Source: DAOUJI01 sp965237875 (GTDB lineage Bacteria > Chloroflexota > Dehalococcoidia > Lucifugimonadales > JAGWBF01). From it: 64,000 nucleotides of DNA. Positions 32,633 to 41,182 of this stretch are shown here, in pieces; within the stretch, counting starts at the first letter, position 1, and every line of letters begins with the position of its first letter. The position numbers and the translations under genes were made by a program. The notes under the pieces were generated by a model that was given only the letters and a program-made list of their open reading frames with translations, had not been told where the DNA came from and did no database searches. The stretch lies in NCBI GenBank assembly GCA_965237875.1, contig CBDEGP010000002.1, forward strand, positions 1,178,001-1,242,000. The letters run 5' to 3'.

Positions 32633-33355
32633 ATGCCTACTTACACCAACCACGCCTTTACAGCCCCGTCACCGGAATCGGACGTGGAGCGGCTATGGCG
32701 AGAAATCCTTCCGCTCCCATACGCCGTGGACAGGCCATGCCTCGCAGTCCTTTCAGGGTTGCCAGGGTCGGGAAAGACGACCTTTGCCCGCAAGCTCACA
32801 GCGCGAGTCCCTCTGGCAATTCTGGAGAGCGACGCACTCAGAAAGGCGCTGTTCTCCGAGCCTGCTCACTCGTCCAAGGAGAGCCGCCGCCTCTTCGCCG
32901 CCATTCATCGTCTGGCCCACCGGCTCCTCCGGGAAGGCATTTCCGTGCTGCTGGACGCCACCAACCTCCGAGAGTCGAACCGTGCGGAACTCTACAACTT
33001 GGCGGAGCGAGCCGGAGTTCGGCTGTTCCTGGTGCGCATCGAGGCCCCGCCGGAGACCATCCGGAAGCGTCTCGAAAGACGCACCATACACCCGGACCCG
33101 AAGGAAGCCTCGACTGCCGATTGGCGGGTCTACAGGCGAATGGCCGCTGCCGCCGAGCCTATCTTACCGCCGCACGTGACGGTAAACACCGACGAAGACG
33201 TTTCCTGGGCATTGGACAAGCTGGCCCATGACATGGCATCCCCAGGGCTCCCGGCGCCCTTCACCCTCCCAAGCCGTAAACAACCCGCCCCCGTCACCCA
33301 GGGACGCCATATCCCTGCGGGCGAGCCGCTAAATTTGACCCGGCGCAGCCGGTAA
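32633..33355 (+). CDS. P-loop kinase / AAA_33-type ATPase
   Basis: A 240-residue protein with Walker A VLSGLPGSGKTTFARKLT, a Walker-B-like ISVLLDATNLRESNR and the Arg-rich lid ETIRKRLERRT. This is the pattern of small predicted kinases (zeta-toxin-like / polynucleotide-kinase-like, COG0645 type). The substrate is unknown. The C-terminal 40 residues are Pro-rich and probably unstructured. It is ten bases upstream of pepA. Confidence 0.75.
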   Translation: MPTYTNHAFTAPSPESDVERLWREILPLPYAVDRPCLAVLSGLPGSGKTTFARKLTARVPLAILESDALRKALFSEPAHSSKESRRLFAAIHRLAHRLLREGISVLLDATNLRESNRAELYNLAERAGVRLFLVRIEAPPETIRKRLERRTIHPDPKEASTADWRVYRRMAAAAEPILPPHVTVNTDEDVSWALDKLAHDMASPGLPAPFTLPSRKQPAPVTQGRHIPAGEPLNLTRRSR

Positions 33356-33365
33356 AGGAGACAAG

Positions 33366-34874
33366 ATGAAGATCAGAGTGGTCCGCAATGACGTTGCCAG
33401 CGTGAAAACACCCGCTCTTGTGGTGAACCTGTTCGACGGCGTAAAGAAACCCGGAGGCGCCACAGGGGCCGTGGACAAGGCCCTCGACGGCGCGATCAGC
33501 CAGCTTATCAAAGACGGTGAGATCAAGGGAAAGAAGGGTGAGACGACCCTCATCCACACCTTCGGAAAGATCCCCGCAGCCAGGGTGATCGTGCTGGGGC
33601 TGGGAAAGCAGGACTCATTCTCGACGAATACGGTCCGAGAGGTCAGCGCCGCCTCATCGCGCTATCTACGCAAGCTCGGAGTCGCCAAGGCGGCGACCGT
33701 TGCTCACGGCGCCGGAATAGGAGGCCTGGACCCATACGACTGCGGCCAGGCCATTGGCGAAGGCGCGCTCCTGGGCTTGTACAGGTTCAATACCTACCTT
33801 ACAAACGGCGACGACGACCAGTCTGACCTGGCAGACCTCCAGATAGTCGAGAAGAACGCCAGGACCGCATCCCTGCTGAAGAAGGGCATTGAAAAGGGCC
33901 GAATCCTGGCCGAGGCCGCTCTCCTTGCCAGGGACATGGTCAACGAGCCTCCCAATGTAATGACTCCCACGCGCATGGCCGAGATCGCCTCACAGATGGC
34001 CGAGGAGCAGGGCCTGGAAGTGAAGGTCCTGGAACGAGACGAGATGGAGGAGCTGGGAATGGGGGCGTTCCTGGGAGTGGCCAGGGGAAGCGCCCAACCT
34101 CCCAAGCTCATCATGCTCAGCTACAAGGGCGCCCCTGACAGCAAGGAGAACCTGGGCATAGTGGGCAAGGGCATCACCTTCGACACCGGCGGAATATCCC
34201 TCAAGCCCGCCGGCGGCATGGAAGACATGAAGGGAGACATGGCCGGCGGAGCTTCAGTCATTGCCGCCATGAAGGCCATCGGACAGCTCAAGCCCCGGAT
34301 CAACGTCACAGGATTCATCGGCGCGACGGAGAACATGCCCGGCGGGAACGCTCAGCGCCCGGGCGACGTGGTCCGGAGCATGAGCGGCAAGACCATCGAG
34401 ATCATCAACACCGATGCCGAGGGAAGGCTGGTGCTGGCCGACGCCCTCTACTACGCGCGCCAGATGGGAGTCACCCGCATCGTTGACATCGCCACTCTGA
34501 CCGGGGCCATGGTGGTGGCCCTCGGTCACGCCGCCAGCGGGCTCATGGGCAACAATCAGGAGTTCGCCGACCAGGTCATCAACGCGGGAAACGGCTCCGG
34601 CGAGCGGATATGGCAGCTTCCCATGTACGACGATTATAAGGACGAGATCAAAAGCAACGTGGCGGACATGAAAAACTCGGGCGGCAGGCCCGCCGGTTCC
34701 ATATCCGCAGCGCAGTTCCTCTCCGAGTTCGTCGACGACACCCCCTGGGCCCATCTGGACATCGCAGGCACGTACTTCTCCAAGAGCGATAAGGGCTACC
34801 TTGTCAAGGGCGGCACGGGAGTCCCCACCAGGACCCTGGTCAACCTCGCGATGACCCTGGCCGACAACGACTGA
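33366..34874 (+). CDS. pepA: Leucyl aminopeptidase, M17 family
   Basis: A 502-residue two-domain aminopeptidase. The C-terminal catalytic domain holds GKGITFDTGGISLKPAGGME (Lys and Asp metal ligands), MKGDMAGGASVIAAM and the M17 signature NTDAEGRLVLADALYYA. The N-terminal macro-like domain starts MKIRVVRNDVASVKTPALVV. It removes N-terminal residues from peptides in the cytosol as a hexamer. AAGGAGACAAG gives a clear ribosome-binding site. Length is standard. Confidence 0.95.
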   Translation: MKIRVVRNDVASVKTPALVVNLFDGVKKPGGATGAVDKALDGAISQLIKDGEIKGKKGETTLIHTFGKIPAARVIVLGLGKQDSFSTNTVREVSAASSRYLRKLGVAKAATVAHGAGIGGLDPYDCGQAIGEGALLGLYRFNTYLTNGDDDQSDLADLQIVEKNARTASLLKKGIEKGRILAEAALLARDMVNEPPNVMTPTRMAEIASQMAEEQGLEVKVLERDEMEELGMGAFLGVARGSAQPPKLIMLSYKGAPDSKENLGIVGKGITFDTGGISLKPAGGMEDMKGDMAGGASVIAAMKAIGQLKPRINVTGFIGATENMPGGNAQRPGDVVRSMSGKTIEIINTDAEGRLVLADALYYARQMGVTRIVDIATLTGAMVVALGHAASGLMGNNQEFADQVINAGNGSGERIWQLPMYDDYKDEIKSNVADMKNSGGRPAGSISAAQFLSEFVDDTPWAHLDIAGTYFSKSDKGYLVKGGTGVPTRTLVNLAMTLADND

Positions 34875-34877
34875 TTG

Positions 34878-34906
34878 TTGACTACGGATGCCCTATTCCG
34901 TAGACT
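34878..34906 (+). promoter_or_regulatory. Promoter of the tRNA-His/tRNA-Arg pair
   Basis: TTGACT (34878-34883), a 17-base spacer, and TAGACT (34901-34906). It lies just after the pepA stop and places the start about seven bases ahead of tRNA-His, which fits a tRNA promoter. Confidence 0.6.
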
Positions 34907-34921
34907 GTCTTTGTTGTGCAT

Positions 34922-34996
34922 GGTGAGCGTAGCCAAGGGGCCTAAGGCGCCTGACTGTGGCTCAGGAGATCGTGGGTTCGAATCCCACCGCTCACC
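34922..34996 (+). tRNA. tRNA-His(GTG)
   Basis: The acceptor stem GTGAGCG pairs with CGCTCAC, with the His-specific G-1 (34922) opposite C73. The anticodon arm is CCTGA-CTGTGGC-TCAGG with anticodon GTG at 34957-34959; the T arm is GTGGG-TTCGAAT-CCCAC. CCA is not encoded. Confidence 0.95.
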
Positions 34997-35021
34997 CCAA
35001 CGTCGGTGACAACGCCTTCCT

Positions 35022-35097
35022 GCGCCTGTAGCTCAATGGATAGAGCGCTGGGCTTCGGACCCAGAGGTTGCGGGTTCGAGTCCTGCCGGGCGCGCCA
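35022..35097 (+). tRNA. tRNA-Arg(TCG)
   Basis: Acceptor GCGCCTG pairs with CGGGCGC, followed by discriminator G and encoded CCA (35095-35097). The anticodon arm is CTGGG-CTTCGGA-CCCAG with anticodon TCG at 35055-35057, and the T loop is TTCGAGT. It lies 25 bases after tRNA-His and is probably on the same transcript. Confidence 0.95.
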
Positions 35098-35114
35098 TTT
35101 CTGCCAGCACAATT

Positions 35115-35141
35115 AGGCCCCTGGAATGTTTCCAGGGGCCT
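35115..35141 (+). terminator. Hairpin downstream of the tRNA pair
   Basis: A 12-base-pair inverted repeat AGGCCCCTGGAA / TTCCAGGGGCCT with a three-base loop, 17 bases after tRNA-Arg. The tail is not T-rich. It probably acts with the next hairpin to end the tRNA transcript. Confidence 0.55.
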
Positions 35142-35160
35142 CCGCTTGTCTCCATACAGG

Positions 35161-35194
35161 AGTGGGGGCGACGGACCGTCGCCCCCACTTTTCT
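35161..35194 (+). terminator. Rho-independent terminator
   Basis: A perfect 13-base-pair stem (AGTGGGGGCGACG, three-base loop, then the complement to 35189) runs into TTTTCTC. It closes the tRNA unit from the left and lies between it and the convergent surface-protein gene. Confidence 0.8.
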
Positions 35195-35238
35195 CGGCTT
35201 ACTGACGCGGCCTCCGGGTTATGCAGGCATAGCCGCCC

Positions 35239-36435
35239 CTATGTATTGTCCCTTCGACTGCGAATTACGTACGTCGCACCGCCGCCTACTATCAGCAGTC
35301 CTCCGACAACAGCCAGAATGATGAACGGCCACAGCGGAGTCCCATCCTCTTCCTCCGGTTCGGGCGTCGGCGTGGGCGCGGGAGTGGCCGTCGGCTCAGG
35401 CGCGGGAGTGGCCGTCGGCTCAGGCGTAGGTGTAGCTGTAGGCGCGGGAGTAGCCGTCGGCTCAGGCTTGGGCGTAGCCGTGGGTGTAGGCGCCGATGTG
35501 GCCGTAGGGGCAGGCGGGGGTGTAGCCGTAGGTTGAGGCGTGGGCGTAGGCTCAGGCGTAGGTGTGGGAGCAGCCGTCGGCGTGGGGGTCGGGGCAGCCG
35601 TCGGCGTGGGCTCAGGTGTGGGTGTGGCAGTCGGCGTAGGCGTGGGCTCTGGTATAGGAGTCGGAGTGGGTGTGGGCGCCGTCGTAGGTGTAGGCGTCGG
35701 CGTAGGGGCCGCAGGTCCCACTCGGGACGAAGTTGACCCCTCCAGAGCGCCGCCGCCGGAGTTGTCGTCGTAGATTACGTTCGCCCGCAATCGCATCCCC
35801 AAGTCCTCGGGTTGGCCGACGTAGGACGCGGAAGTCGCCCCGTCTATGTCCCTCCACGTGACCCCGTCGCGCGAGCGTTGCCACTGCCAATTCTCGCTCA
35901 CGACTCCTCTGTCGGGATCGAACACACTCGCCGTCAGCGGGACTCCAACCTGCGCCATCCCGTCATCCGACAGCACGACTCTGCCGGCCTCGTTGATGTC
36001 GCCCACGTTGATGGACACGTCGATCCGGCCGGCGGCCCCTTTTGCGTTGGCGGCTTCCACTATGACCATATAGGGGTTGCTGGGGGACTCGTGGTCCAGC
36101 GCCGCATTGACGCTTACGCTGATCTGCCCGGTGGCGGAGTCTACGTCGAACGAGTCTTCGTCCCTGCCGGACAGCGAATATGTCAACAGGCCGCCATTGG
36201 GGTCGGGGTCCGTTGCCGTAAACGGACCGCCCACCAATATGCCAGCGGGGCTGTTCTCTTCTACATTCCTCGTGGCTGTAAGACCCTCGTCAAATACGGG
36301 CCCTGCAGCTGTCTCTTGAGCGGACGCGCTGTTCCCCCGCCCCCAAACAGCCCCGCCAACGATCAAGCCCAATGCAACGCCGATGGCAAGGATGGTAAAC
36401 AGAACGCGCTGGCTGTTGCTCCTCGTGTTTGTCAA
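35239..36435 (-). CDS. Surface protein with cadherin-like domain and Thr/Pro-rich stalk
   Basis: A 398-residue protein, TTG start at 36435. An N-terminal signal or anchor segment (RVLFTILAIGVALGLIVGGA) ends near a plausible AxA site (SASAQ). Residues about 50-145 form a cadherin-like repeat (NVEENSPAGILVGGPFTATD, LTYSLSGRDEDSFDVDSATG, calcium-type DxDPN included); an Ig-like segment (WQWQRSRDGVTWRDIDGATS) follows. About 120 residues of TPTP/PEPTPTAAP-type repeats then make a stalk, and a C-terminal membrane helix (LWPFIILAVVGGLLIVGGGA) with RSRRD anchors it. Probably an exported adhesion protein; the partner is unknown. Confidence 0.82.
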   Translation of the reverse strand: MTNTRSNSQRVLFTILAIGVALGLIVGGAVWGRGNSASAQETAAGPVFDEGLTATRNVEENSPAGILVGGPFTATDPDPNGGLLTYSLSGRDEDSFDVDSATGQISVSVNAALDHESPSNPYMVIVEAANAKGAAGRIDVSINVGDINEAGRVVLSDDGMAQVGVPLTASVFDPDRGVVSENWQWQRSRDGVTWRDIDGATSASYVGQPEDLGMRLRANVIYDDNSGGGALEGSTSSRVGPAAPTPTPTPTTAPTPTPTPIPEPTPTPTATPTPEPTPTAAPTPTPTAAPTPTPEPTPTPQPTATPPPAPTATSAPTPTATPKPEPTATPAPTATPTPEPTATPAPEPTATPAPTPTPEPEEEDGTPLWPFIILAVVGGLLIVGGGATYVIRSRRDNT

Positions 36436-36712
36436 TTCGTCAACCCCGGCTACGGTATACTCGGTTGCGGGCCGGGCCCATCACACCCACCCAGCCTTTC
36501 TGATATGAAAGGACATCAAGATGCTAGCGAGGGGCTGGCGCTTATGTCAACGCGAATTGCAACCAGGTATCGACGAGTTATGTACTCCAGGTCGAGGGCC
36601 GACTGACGGGGGAAGAGCTTCGACCCCGTAGACCCGGCAATGGCCTGCGCCGTAGTAAACTAACGGCGAATATGCAACCATTACGACGGACCACTCGGAA
36701 AGGAGAGCGCCA

Positions 36713-37009
36713 ATGGTCTTTCAACTGCGCACCTACACCATCAACAGAGGGATGATGGACTCCTGGGTAGACCTGTTCAACGAACACATCCGAGCCATCC
36801 ACTCGAAGATCGGAGTTCCGGTGGTGGCCTCGTGGGTGAACGCAGACCGCACCGAGTTCATCTGGCTGCGACGGTTCAACAGCCACGAGGAGATTCCCGC
36901 CAAGGAGCAGGAATACTTCGCCACGGACGAACGCAAATCCCTTGGCGACCTGCCCACAAGCCACATCGCCAAGATGGAAGTGAAGGTGATCGAGGAAGTC
37001 GCCGTCTGA
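36713..37009 (+). CDS. NIPSNAP-family / dimeric alpha-beta barrel protein
   Basis: A 98-residue protein: MVFQLRTYTINRGMMDSWVD, VVASWVNADRTEFIWLRRFN, then EQEYFATDERKSLGD. This is the NIPSNAP fold of the dimeric alpha/beta-barrel superfamily. Members are often found beside catabolic or monooxygenase genes, but no specific reaction can be assigned. It has its own upstream space and a good GGAAAGGAGAG ribosome-binding site. The 278 bases before it, back to the surface-protein gene, hold no other recognised feature. Confidence 0.78.
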   Translation: MVFQLRTYTINRGMMDSWVDLFNEHIRAIHSKIGVPVVASWVNADRTEFIWLRRFNSHEEIPAKEQEYFATDERKSLGDLPTSHIAKMEVKVIEEVAV

Positions 37010-37039
37010 CGGGACTGCCCGTCCCGCCCCGGCGGTGGG

Positions 37040-37834
37040 TTACATGAAGACCGACCGGTCCGCCCCTCCGCCGACGGCGAATATCTCGCCGGTGATGCAC
37101 TCGGCCTTGGGCGAACAGAGGAACGCCACAACGTACCCGACCTCCCTGGCGTCGACGATTCTCCGAATCGCGAGGCCGCCGGAGATGCGGTCGGTCACCT
37201 CTTCGGGTGTAATCCCCTCCCTTTGGGCCTGCTCCTCGTACATCGGTCCGCTGCGCTCGGTCCACGTGACGCCCGGGTGAATCAGGTTCACGGTGATGCC
37301 GTAGGGTCCGAGGTCGTCGGACAGCGACTTGGCGAGGTGGGCTACGGCGGCGTTGCGGAGGCCGCTGATGACGTGCGAGCGGCGTCCGGAGAGGCCGCCG
37401 ATGTTGATGATTCGTCCCCATTTCCTTTGCTTCATGTAAGGCGCCGCAGCCTTGGCGCACCGGAAGTACCCCATGACCTTGGTGTTGATGTCGTCGAGGA
37501 GGGGTCCCTCGTCGGCCTCTTCCAATGAGCCCCGCACCAACCCTCCGGGGAAGGCCGCGTTGTTCACCAGTATGTCGATGCGGCCAAAGGCCTCGTTGGC
37601 AGCCCTGGCCAGGTTCTCCACGGAGGCCTGGTCGGTCACGTCGGCTTGGACGCCGATGACCCGGCGTCCTGTTTCCTTGGATATCTCATCGGCTGCTGCG
37701 TCCAGACGCTCCTGGCCGCGGGCGCATATAGCCACGTCCACGCCCTCCCGTGCCAACTCCAAGGCCACGGCTTTCCCGATTCCCACACTGCCTCCGGTGA
37801 CGATGGCGGCTCTCCCTGACAGCTCAAGGTCCAT
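37040..37834 (-). CDS. Short-chain dehydrogenase/reductase
   Basis: A 264-residue classical SDR. The cofactor motif is TGGSVGIGKAVALEL, NNAAFPGGL is the NNAG-type segment, and the product-side motif GPYGITVNLIHPGVTWT is conserved. The usual catalytic Tyr-x-x-x-Lys is atypical: the expected place reads RNAAVAHLAKSL, with His rather than Tyr ahead of Lys, so the mechanism or even activity is uncertain. It starts four bases after the adjacent dehydrogenase, forming an operon with it. Confidence 0.85.
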   Translation of the reverse strand: MDLELSGRAAIVTGGSVGIGKAVALELAREGVDVAICARGQERLDAAADEISKETGRRVIGVQADVTDQASVENLARAANEAFGRIDILVNNAAFPGGLVRGSLEEADEGPLLDDINTKVMGYFRCAKAAAPYMKQRKWGRIINIGGLSGRRSHVISGLRNAAVAHLAKSLSDDLGPYGITVNLIHPGVTWTERSGPMYEEQAQREGITPEEVTDRISGGLAIRRIVDAREVGYVVAFLCSPKAECITGEIFAVGGGADRSVFM

Positions 37835-37838
37835 ACTT

Positions 37839-38780
37839 CTACTCCTCGATGATCAGTTGGGTCTTGCCGATGGGGAAGTCTCCCCGCACTTCAACACCCG
37901 CGCGCTCTTCCTGGAGCAGGTGGACCTTTCCCGACGGGGCGTCGCCCCATCCCCGCTCCATCGCGGTCATCAACTCCTGCTCGGCGACGTTGGAGAGAGG
38001 CATTGGCACGTTGTACTCCCTGCCGAGCTCCGTGGCCAGCCCAACGTCCTTACGGGAAAGCCCGATGGCGAAGTAGCCCTTTTCCAGGTCCGGTTCGAAC
38101 TCTCCCGAGAACCAGCTCTCCGGCAGCTGGTGTATGCGGTTCGCGTGGCCAAACGAGCCCCGGCGTATGGTCTCCCACAGAGGCTTGAGCTCCACCCCTG
38201 CCTTGACTCCCAGCGTAAAGACCTCGCTCAAGAGCTGGGTTGTGGCGATGGAGACGCAGTTGTGCATCAGCTTGCATATGGAACCGGAGCCAATGCTCCC
38301 GCAGTAGACCACGTTGTCGCCGATGGCGTCCAACACGGGCTTGACCCGGTTGAAGACCTCCTCATCGCCTCCGGTCATCACGGCAAGCCTCCCTGAACGG
38401 GCCCCCTTGACCCCGCCGCTGACCGGCGCGTCCAGCATGTGGACTCCCGCATCGGCGAACACCTGATACACGCGCCGTACAAGTGTGGGTGAGTTGGAGG
38501 TCATGTCGATGAACACGCTGCCGGGTCTGGCGCCCTCCAGAATGCCGTCGTCTCCCAGGGCGACGGCCTCCATCTCCCTGGGACCGGGAAGAGAGGTGAA
38601 GATGAAGTCGCTGGCCTCAGCCGCCTGTTTAGGGGTGTCAGCCCAGTCGGCCCCGGCCTCCAGCAGCGGGATAGCCCTCTCCCGGACGATGTCGTGGACG
38701 ATCAGGGCATGTCCGGCCTTAAGCACGTTGTTGGCCATGCCGAATCCCATGTTGCCTGTGCCTATGAAACCGATGTTCAT
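37839..38780 (-). CDS. NAD(P)-dependent beta-hydroxyacid dehydrogenase family
   Basis: A 313-residue protein of the 3-hydroxyisobutyrate / 6-phosphogluconate dehydrogenase family. N-terminal Rossmann motif NIGFIGTGNMGFGMANNVL, substrate loop MLDAPVSGGVKGARSGRLAV and catalytic Lys in GSGSICKLMHNCVSIATTQ are all present. It probably oxidises a beta-hydroxyacid or reduces a short semialdehyde; the exact substrate cannot be read from sequence. It is followed in the operon by the SDR gene. Confidence 0.88.
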   Translation of the reverse strand: MNIGFIGTGNMGFGMANNVLKAGHALIVHDIVRERAIPLLEAGADWADTPKQAAEASDFIFTSLPGPREMEAVALGDDGILEGARPGSVFIDMTSNSPTLVRRVYQVFADAGVHMLDAPVSGGVKGARSGRLAVMTGGDEEVFNRVKPVLDAIGDNVVYCGSIGSGSICKLMHNCVSIATTQLLSEVFTLGVKAGVELKPLWETIRRGSFGHANRIHQLPESWFSGEFEPDLEKGYFAIGLSRKDVGLATELGREYNVPMPLSNVAEQELMTAMERGWGDAPSGKVHLLQEERAGVEVRGDFPIGKTQLIIEE

Positions 38781-38889
38781 CGGGACGCCTCCTATGGGTT
38801 GTGTTGGACCGTGTTGGGATGTCGGACCGGGTGCGCTTCTGGACTATTCTAGATTGGGGCGGGTGAGGCGGCAAGGACGGGCCTTGGGT

Positions 38890-39768
38890 CTAGCTCCTGT
38901 CCAGGCTCAGCGCGTCCAGGATCTTGCGCGTGGAATAGCTGCGGTTCAACGTGTAGATGTGGACGCCGGAGACTCCATGCCCCCAGAGCTCTTCTATCTG
39001 CCCAGCGGCGTATTCGACTCCCAACTGCCTGGCTGAGGCGTCGTCGTCCTTGAATTTTTCCAGTTCCTCGTCCAACTGCGCGGGTATCCTGGCGCCGCAA
39101 AAGGACGCAAACCTCCTTATTTGGGAGGCGCTCAAGATGGGTATCACGCCCGCCACCACCGGCACGTTGATTCCGGCCCGCACGCACTTTTCGATGAACC
39201 GGAAGAAGTCCGCGTTGTCAAAGAAGAGCTGGGTTACCAGGAACTGGGCCCCCGCGTCAACCTTCTTCGCCAGGAAGGCGACGTCCGTGTCCAGGTCAGT
39301 AGAGTCGGGGTGCCCCTCGGGAAAGCATGCTCCCCCTACGCCGAAGGAGTAGTTTTCCCTGATGTAGCTAATCAGGTCCGCAGCCTGCCGGAAACCGTTC
39401 TCCGCCGGCGTAAAGCTTGCCTCACCCCTCGGAGGGTCGCCCCGGAGGCCAAGCACGTTCTCGATGTCGTTGGCCTCGAGGCTGTCCAGAACGTCCTTCA
39501 CCTCGTCCTTGGTCTGGGAGACGCAGGTCATGTGGGCCATGACCTCGATTCCGGTGTCCTTCTTGATGCGGCAGGCGGTCTCCACCGTCATGTCGCGGGT
39601 GCTCCCGCCGGCCCCGTACGTCATGGAGGCATAGTCGGGGTTATACGGTTGCAGGGCTCTTACGCTGTTAAACAGCGACTCGGCCGCCTCCGGAGTCTTG
39701 GGAGGAAAGAACTCGAAGGATAGAGAGCGGCGTCCTGAGCTGAATATGTCGGGTATTCTCATGGGCAT
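38890..39768 (-). CDS. metF: Methylenetetrahydrofolate reductase
   Basis: A 292-residue FAD-dependent TIM-barrel enzyme converting 5,10-methylene-THF to 5-methyl-THF. SLSFEFFPPKTPEAAESLFN carries the catalytic Glu; YASMTYGAGGSTRDMTVETA, NVLGLRGDPPRGE, GGACFPEGHPDS and FLVTQLFFDNADFFRFIEKC follow in family order. Length is typical for the short bacterial form. It lies 109 bases before the dehydrogenase pair on the same strand and is divergent from the CoA-transferase cluster. Confidence 0.93.
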   Translation of the reverse strand: MPMRIPDIFSSGRRSLSFEFFPPKTPEAAESLFNSVRALQPYNPDYASMTYGAGGSTRDMTVETACRIKKDTGIEVMAHMTCVSQTKDEVKDVLDSLEANDIENVLGLRGDPPRGEASFTPAENGFRQAADLISYIRENYSFGVGGACFPEGHPDSTDLDTDVAFLAKKVDAGAQFLVTQLFFDNADFFRFIEKCVRAGINVPVVAGVIPILSASQIRRFASFCGARIPAQLDEELEKFKDDDASARQLGVEYAAGQIEELWGHGVSGVHIYTLNRSYSTRKILDALSLDRS

Positions 39769-39937
39769 AGGCCGCGTGCGGCCATGAGAAGGATAGCATC
39801 ACTCAAAAGGACTGGCAAACTCTGAAGGCAGAGGCCCTGTCCGAGCAGGCCCGTGTCGGGCGCCAAAGCCGCCAGCTATTGCCATGAGCCTTCCGACGGG
39901 ATATTCTTGGTTCCAACACCCCTTTCGGAGGCGGTTG

Positions 39938-41182
39938 TTGAACAGTGGAGACGTGCCCCCCCCCGGTGCCCTGGCGGACCTGACGGTTCTGGACCTGACA
40001 GGCCCTATAGGGGTCTTCTGTGGAAAGCTGCTGGCCGACATGGGGGCGGACGTGATAAAGATCGAGCCGCCCGGCGGCGACCCCATGCGCAAGCTGGGGC
40101 CTTTCTACGACGACGATCCGGCGCCCGAAAAAAGCCTCTACTGGTGGCAGTTCAACACGTCCAAGCGCGGAGTCACCCTGGACATCGAGCGGCCCCGTGG
40201 CCGGGAGATTTTCATGGGCCTGGTCAAGGGGGCGGACATTGTGTTGGAAAGCTTCGAGCCAGGGTACATGGACAGCCAGGACCTTGGCTTCAACGACCTC
40301 CACCAGGCCAACCCCGGCGTCATTCTGGCGTCAATCACGCCCTTCGGACAGGAAGGCCCCTACAGCCGCATGAAGAGCGCCGACATCGTGGGACAGGCGA
40401 TGGGAGGCATCACCCAACTGGTGGGGTTCCCCCACTTGCCCCCATATCAGATCAACAACGAGGTCGGATATTGGGCCGCGTCGATGCACACGGCCAACGC
40501 GCTGATGATGGCGACGCTCCACAGGGACCGAGGCGGGAAGGGGCAGCACATCGACACTTCCATGCAAGCAGCAATGGCCGTGGGAACGGCCGGGATGATG
40601 CCGACCTATGACATCATGGGGCAGGCGCTCCGGCGCGGCGAGATCGCCCGGGGACGCAGCGCCGTGCGGAACGTCTATCCCTGCAAGGACGGGCAAGTGT
40701 ACTTTCTGGCGGCGGCGCCGGGCACCAGCCTGCAAGCCGTGTGGGACTTACTGCGTGAACAGGGGCTGGGCGATGAATTCGACGAGCGATGGCTCGATGC
40801 CGAGCTTGTCAGGGAGGACCCCAAAGAACGGCAATCGTTCCAGGACCTGATGCTCAGGTTCTTCAAGGACAAGACCAAGGTGGAGCTGCTTGAGCTCAGC
40901 TTCAACAGGGACAGGCAGGTGTTTACTGTGCCTACGGCCACCCCGGAGGATGTGGTAAAGTCTCCTCACCTGGGGGACAGGGGCTTTTTCCAGGACGTGG
41001 AGCACCCGGAGTTGGGCGTTTCCGTCAAGTATCCGGGGCCGCCGGTGCGTCTGCCTGAAAGCCCTTGGGCCATCTCGCGGAGGCCGCCCCTGATAGGCGA
41101 GCACAACGAAGAGGTGTACGGAGAGGCGCTGGGCATCCAACCTCAAGAGTTGGAGGAGCTCCGGCGGGAGGGCGTAATATGA
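39938..41182 (+). CDS. CaiB/BaiF-family CoA-transferase, first of tandem pair
   Basis: About 414 residues from a TTG at 39938 that lies six bases after GGAGG; the frame is also open to an ATG at 39884, but those residues do not resemble the family. The core begins ALADLTVLDLTGPIGVFCGK, with LLADMGADVIKIEPPGGDPM, DIVLESFEPGYM and GGKGQHIDTSMQAAM. Where formyl-CoA transferase has the catalytic Asp (SMQD), this protein appears to have Ala (SMQA). The following gene is a second family member overlapping by four bases, so the two may form one heteromer. Product: CoA transfer between organic acids. Confidence 0.85.
   Translation: MNSGDVPPPGALADLTVLDLTGPIGVFCGKLLADMGADVIKIEPPGGDPMRKLGPFYDDDPAPEKSLYWWQFNTSKRGVTLDIERPRGREIFMGLVKGADIVLESFEPGYMDSQDLGFNDLHQANPGVILASITPFGQEGPYSRMKSADIVGQAMGGITQLVGFPHLPPYQINNEVGYWAASMHTANALMMATLHRDRGGKGQHIDTSMQAAMAVGTAGMMPTYDIMGQALRRGEIARGRSAVRNVYPCKDGQVYFLAAAPGTSLQAVWDLLREQGLGDEFDERWLDAELVREDPKERQSFQDLMLRFFKDKTKVELLELSFNRDRQVFTVPTATPEDVVKSPHLGDRGFFQDVEHPELGVSVKYPGPPVRLPESPWAISRRPPLIGEHNEEVYGEALGIQPQELEELRREGVI

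Noticed and set aside
35340..35710. Dense short repeats resembling a CRISPR or minisatellite
   Set aside because: The repeats are the codons of the Thr/Pro/Glu/Ala stalk of the surface protein; no constant repeat with unique spacers exists.
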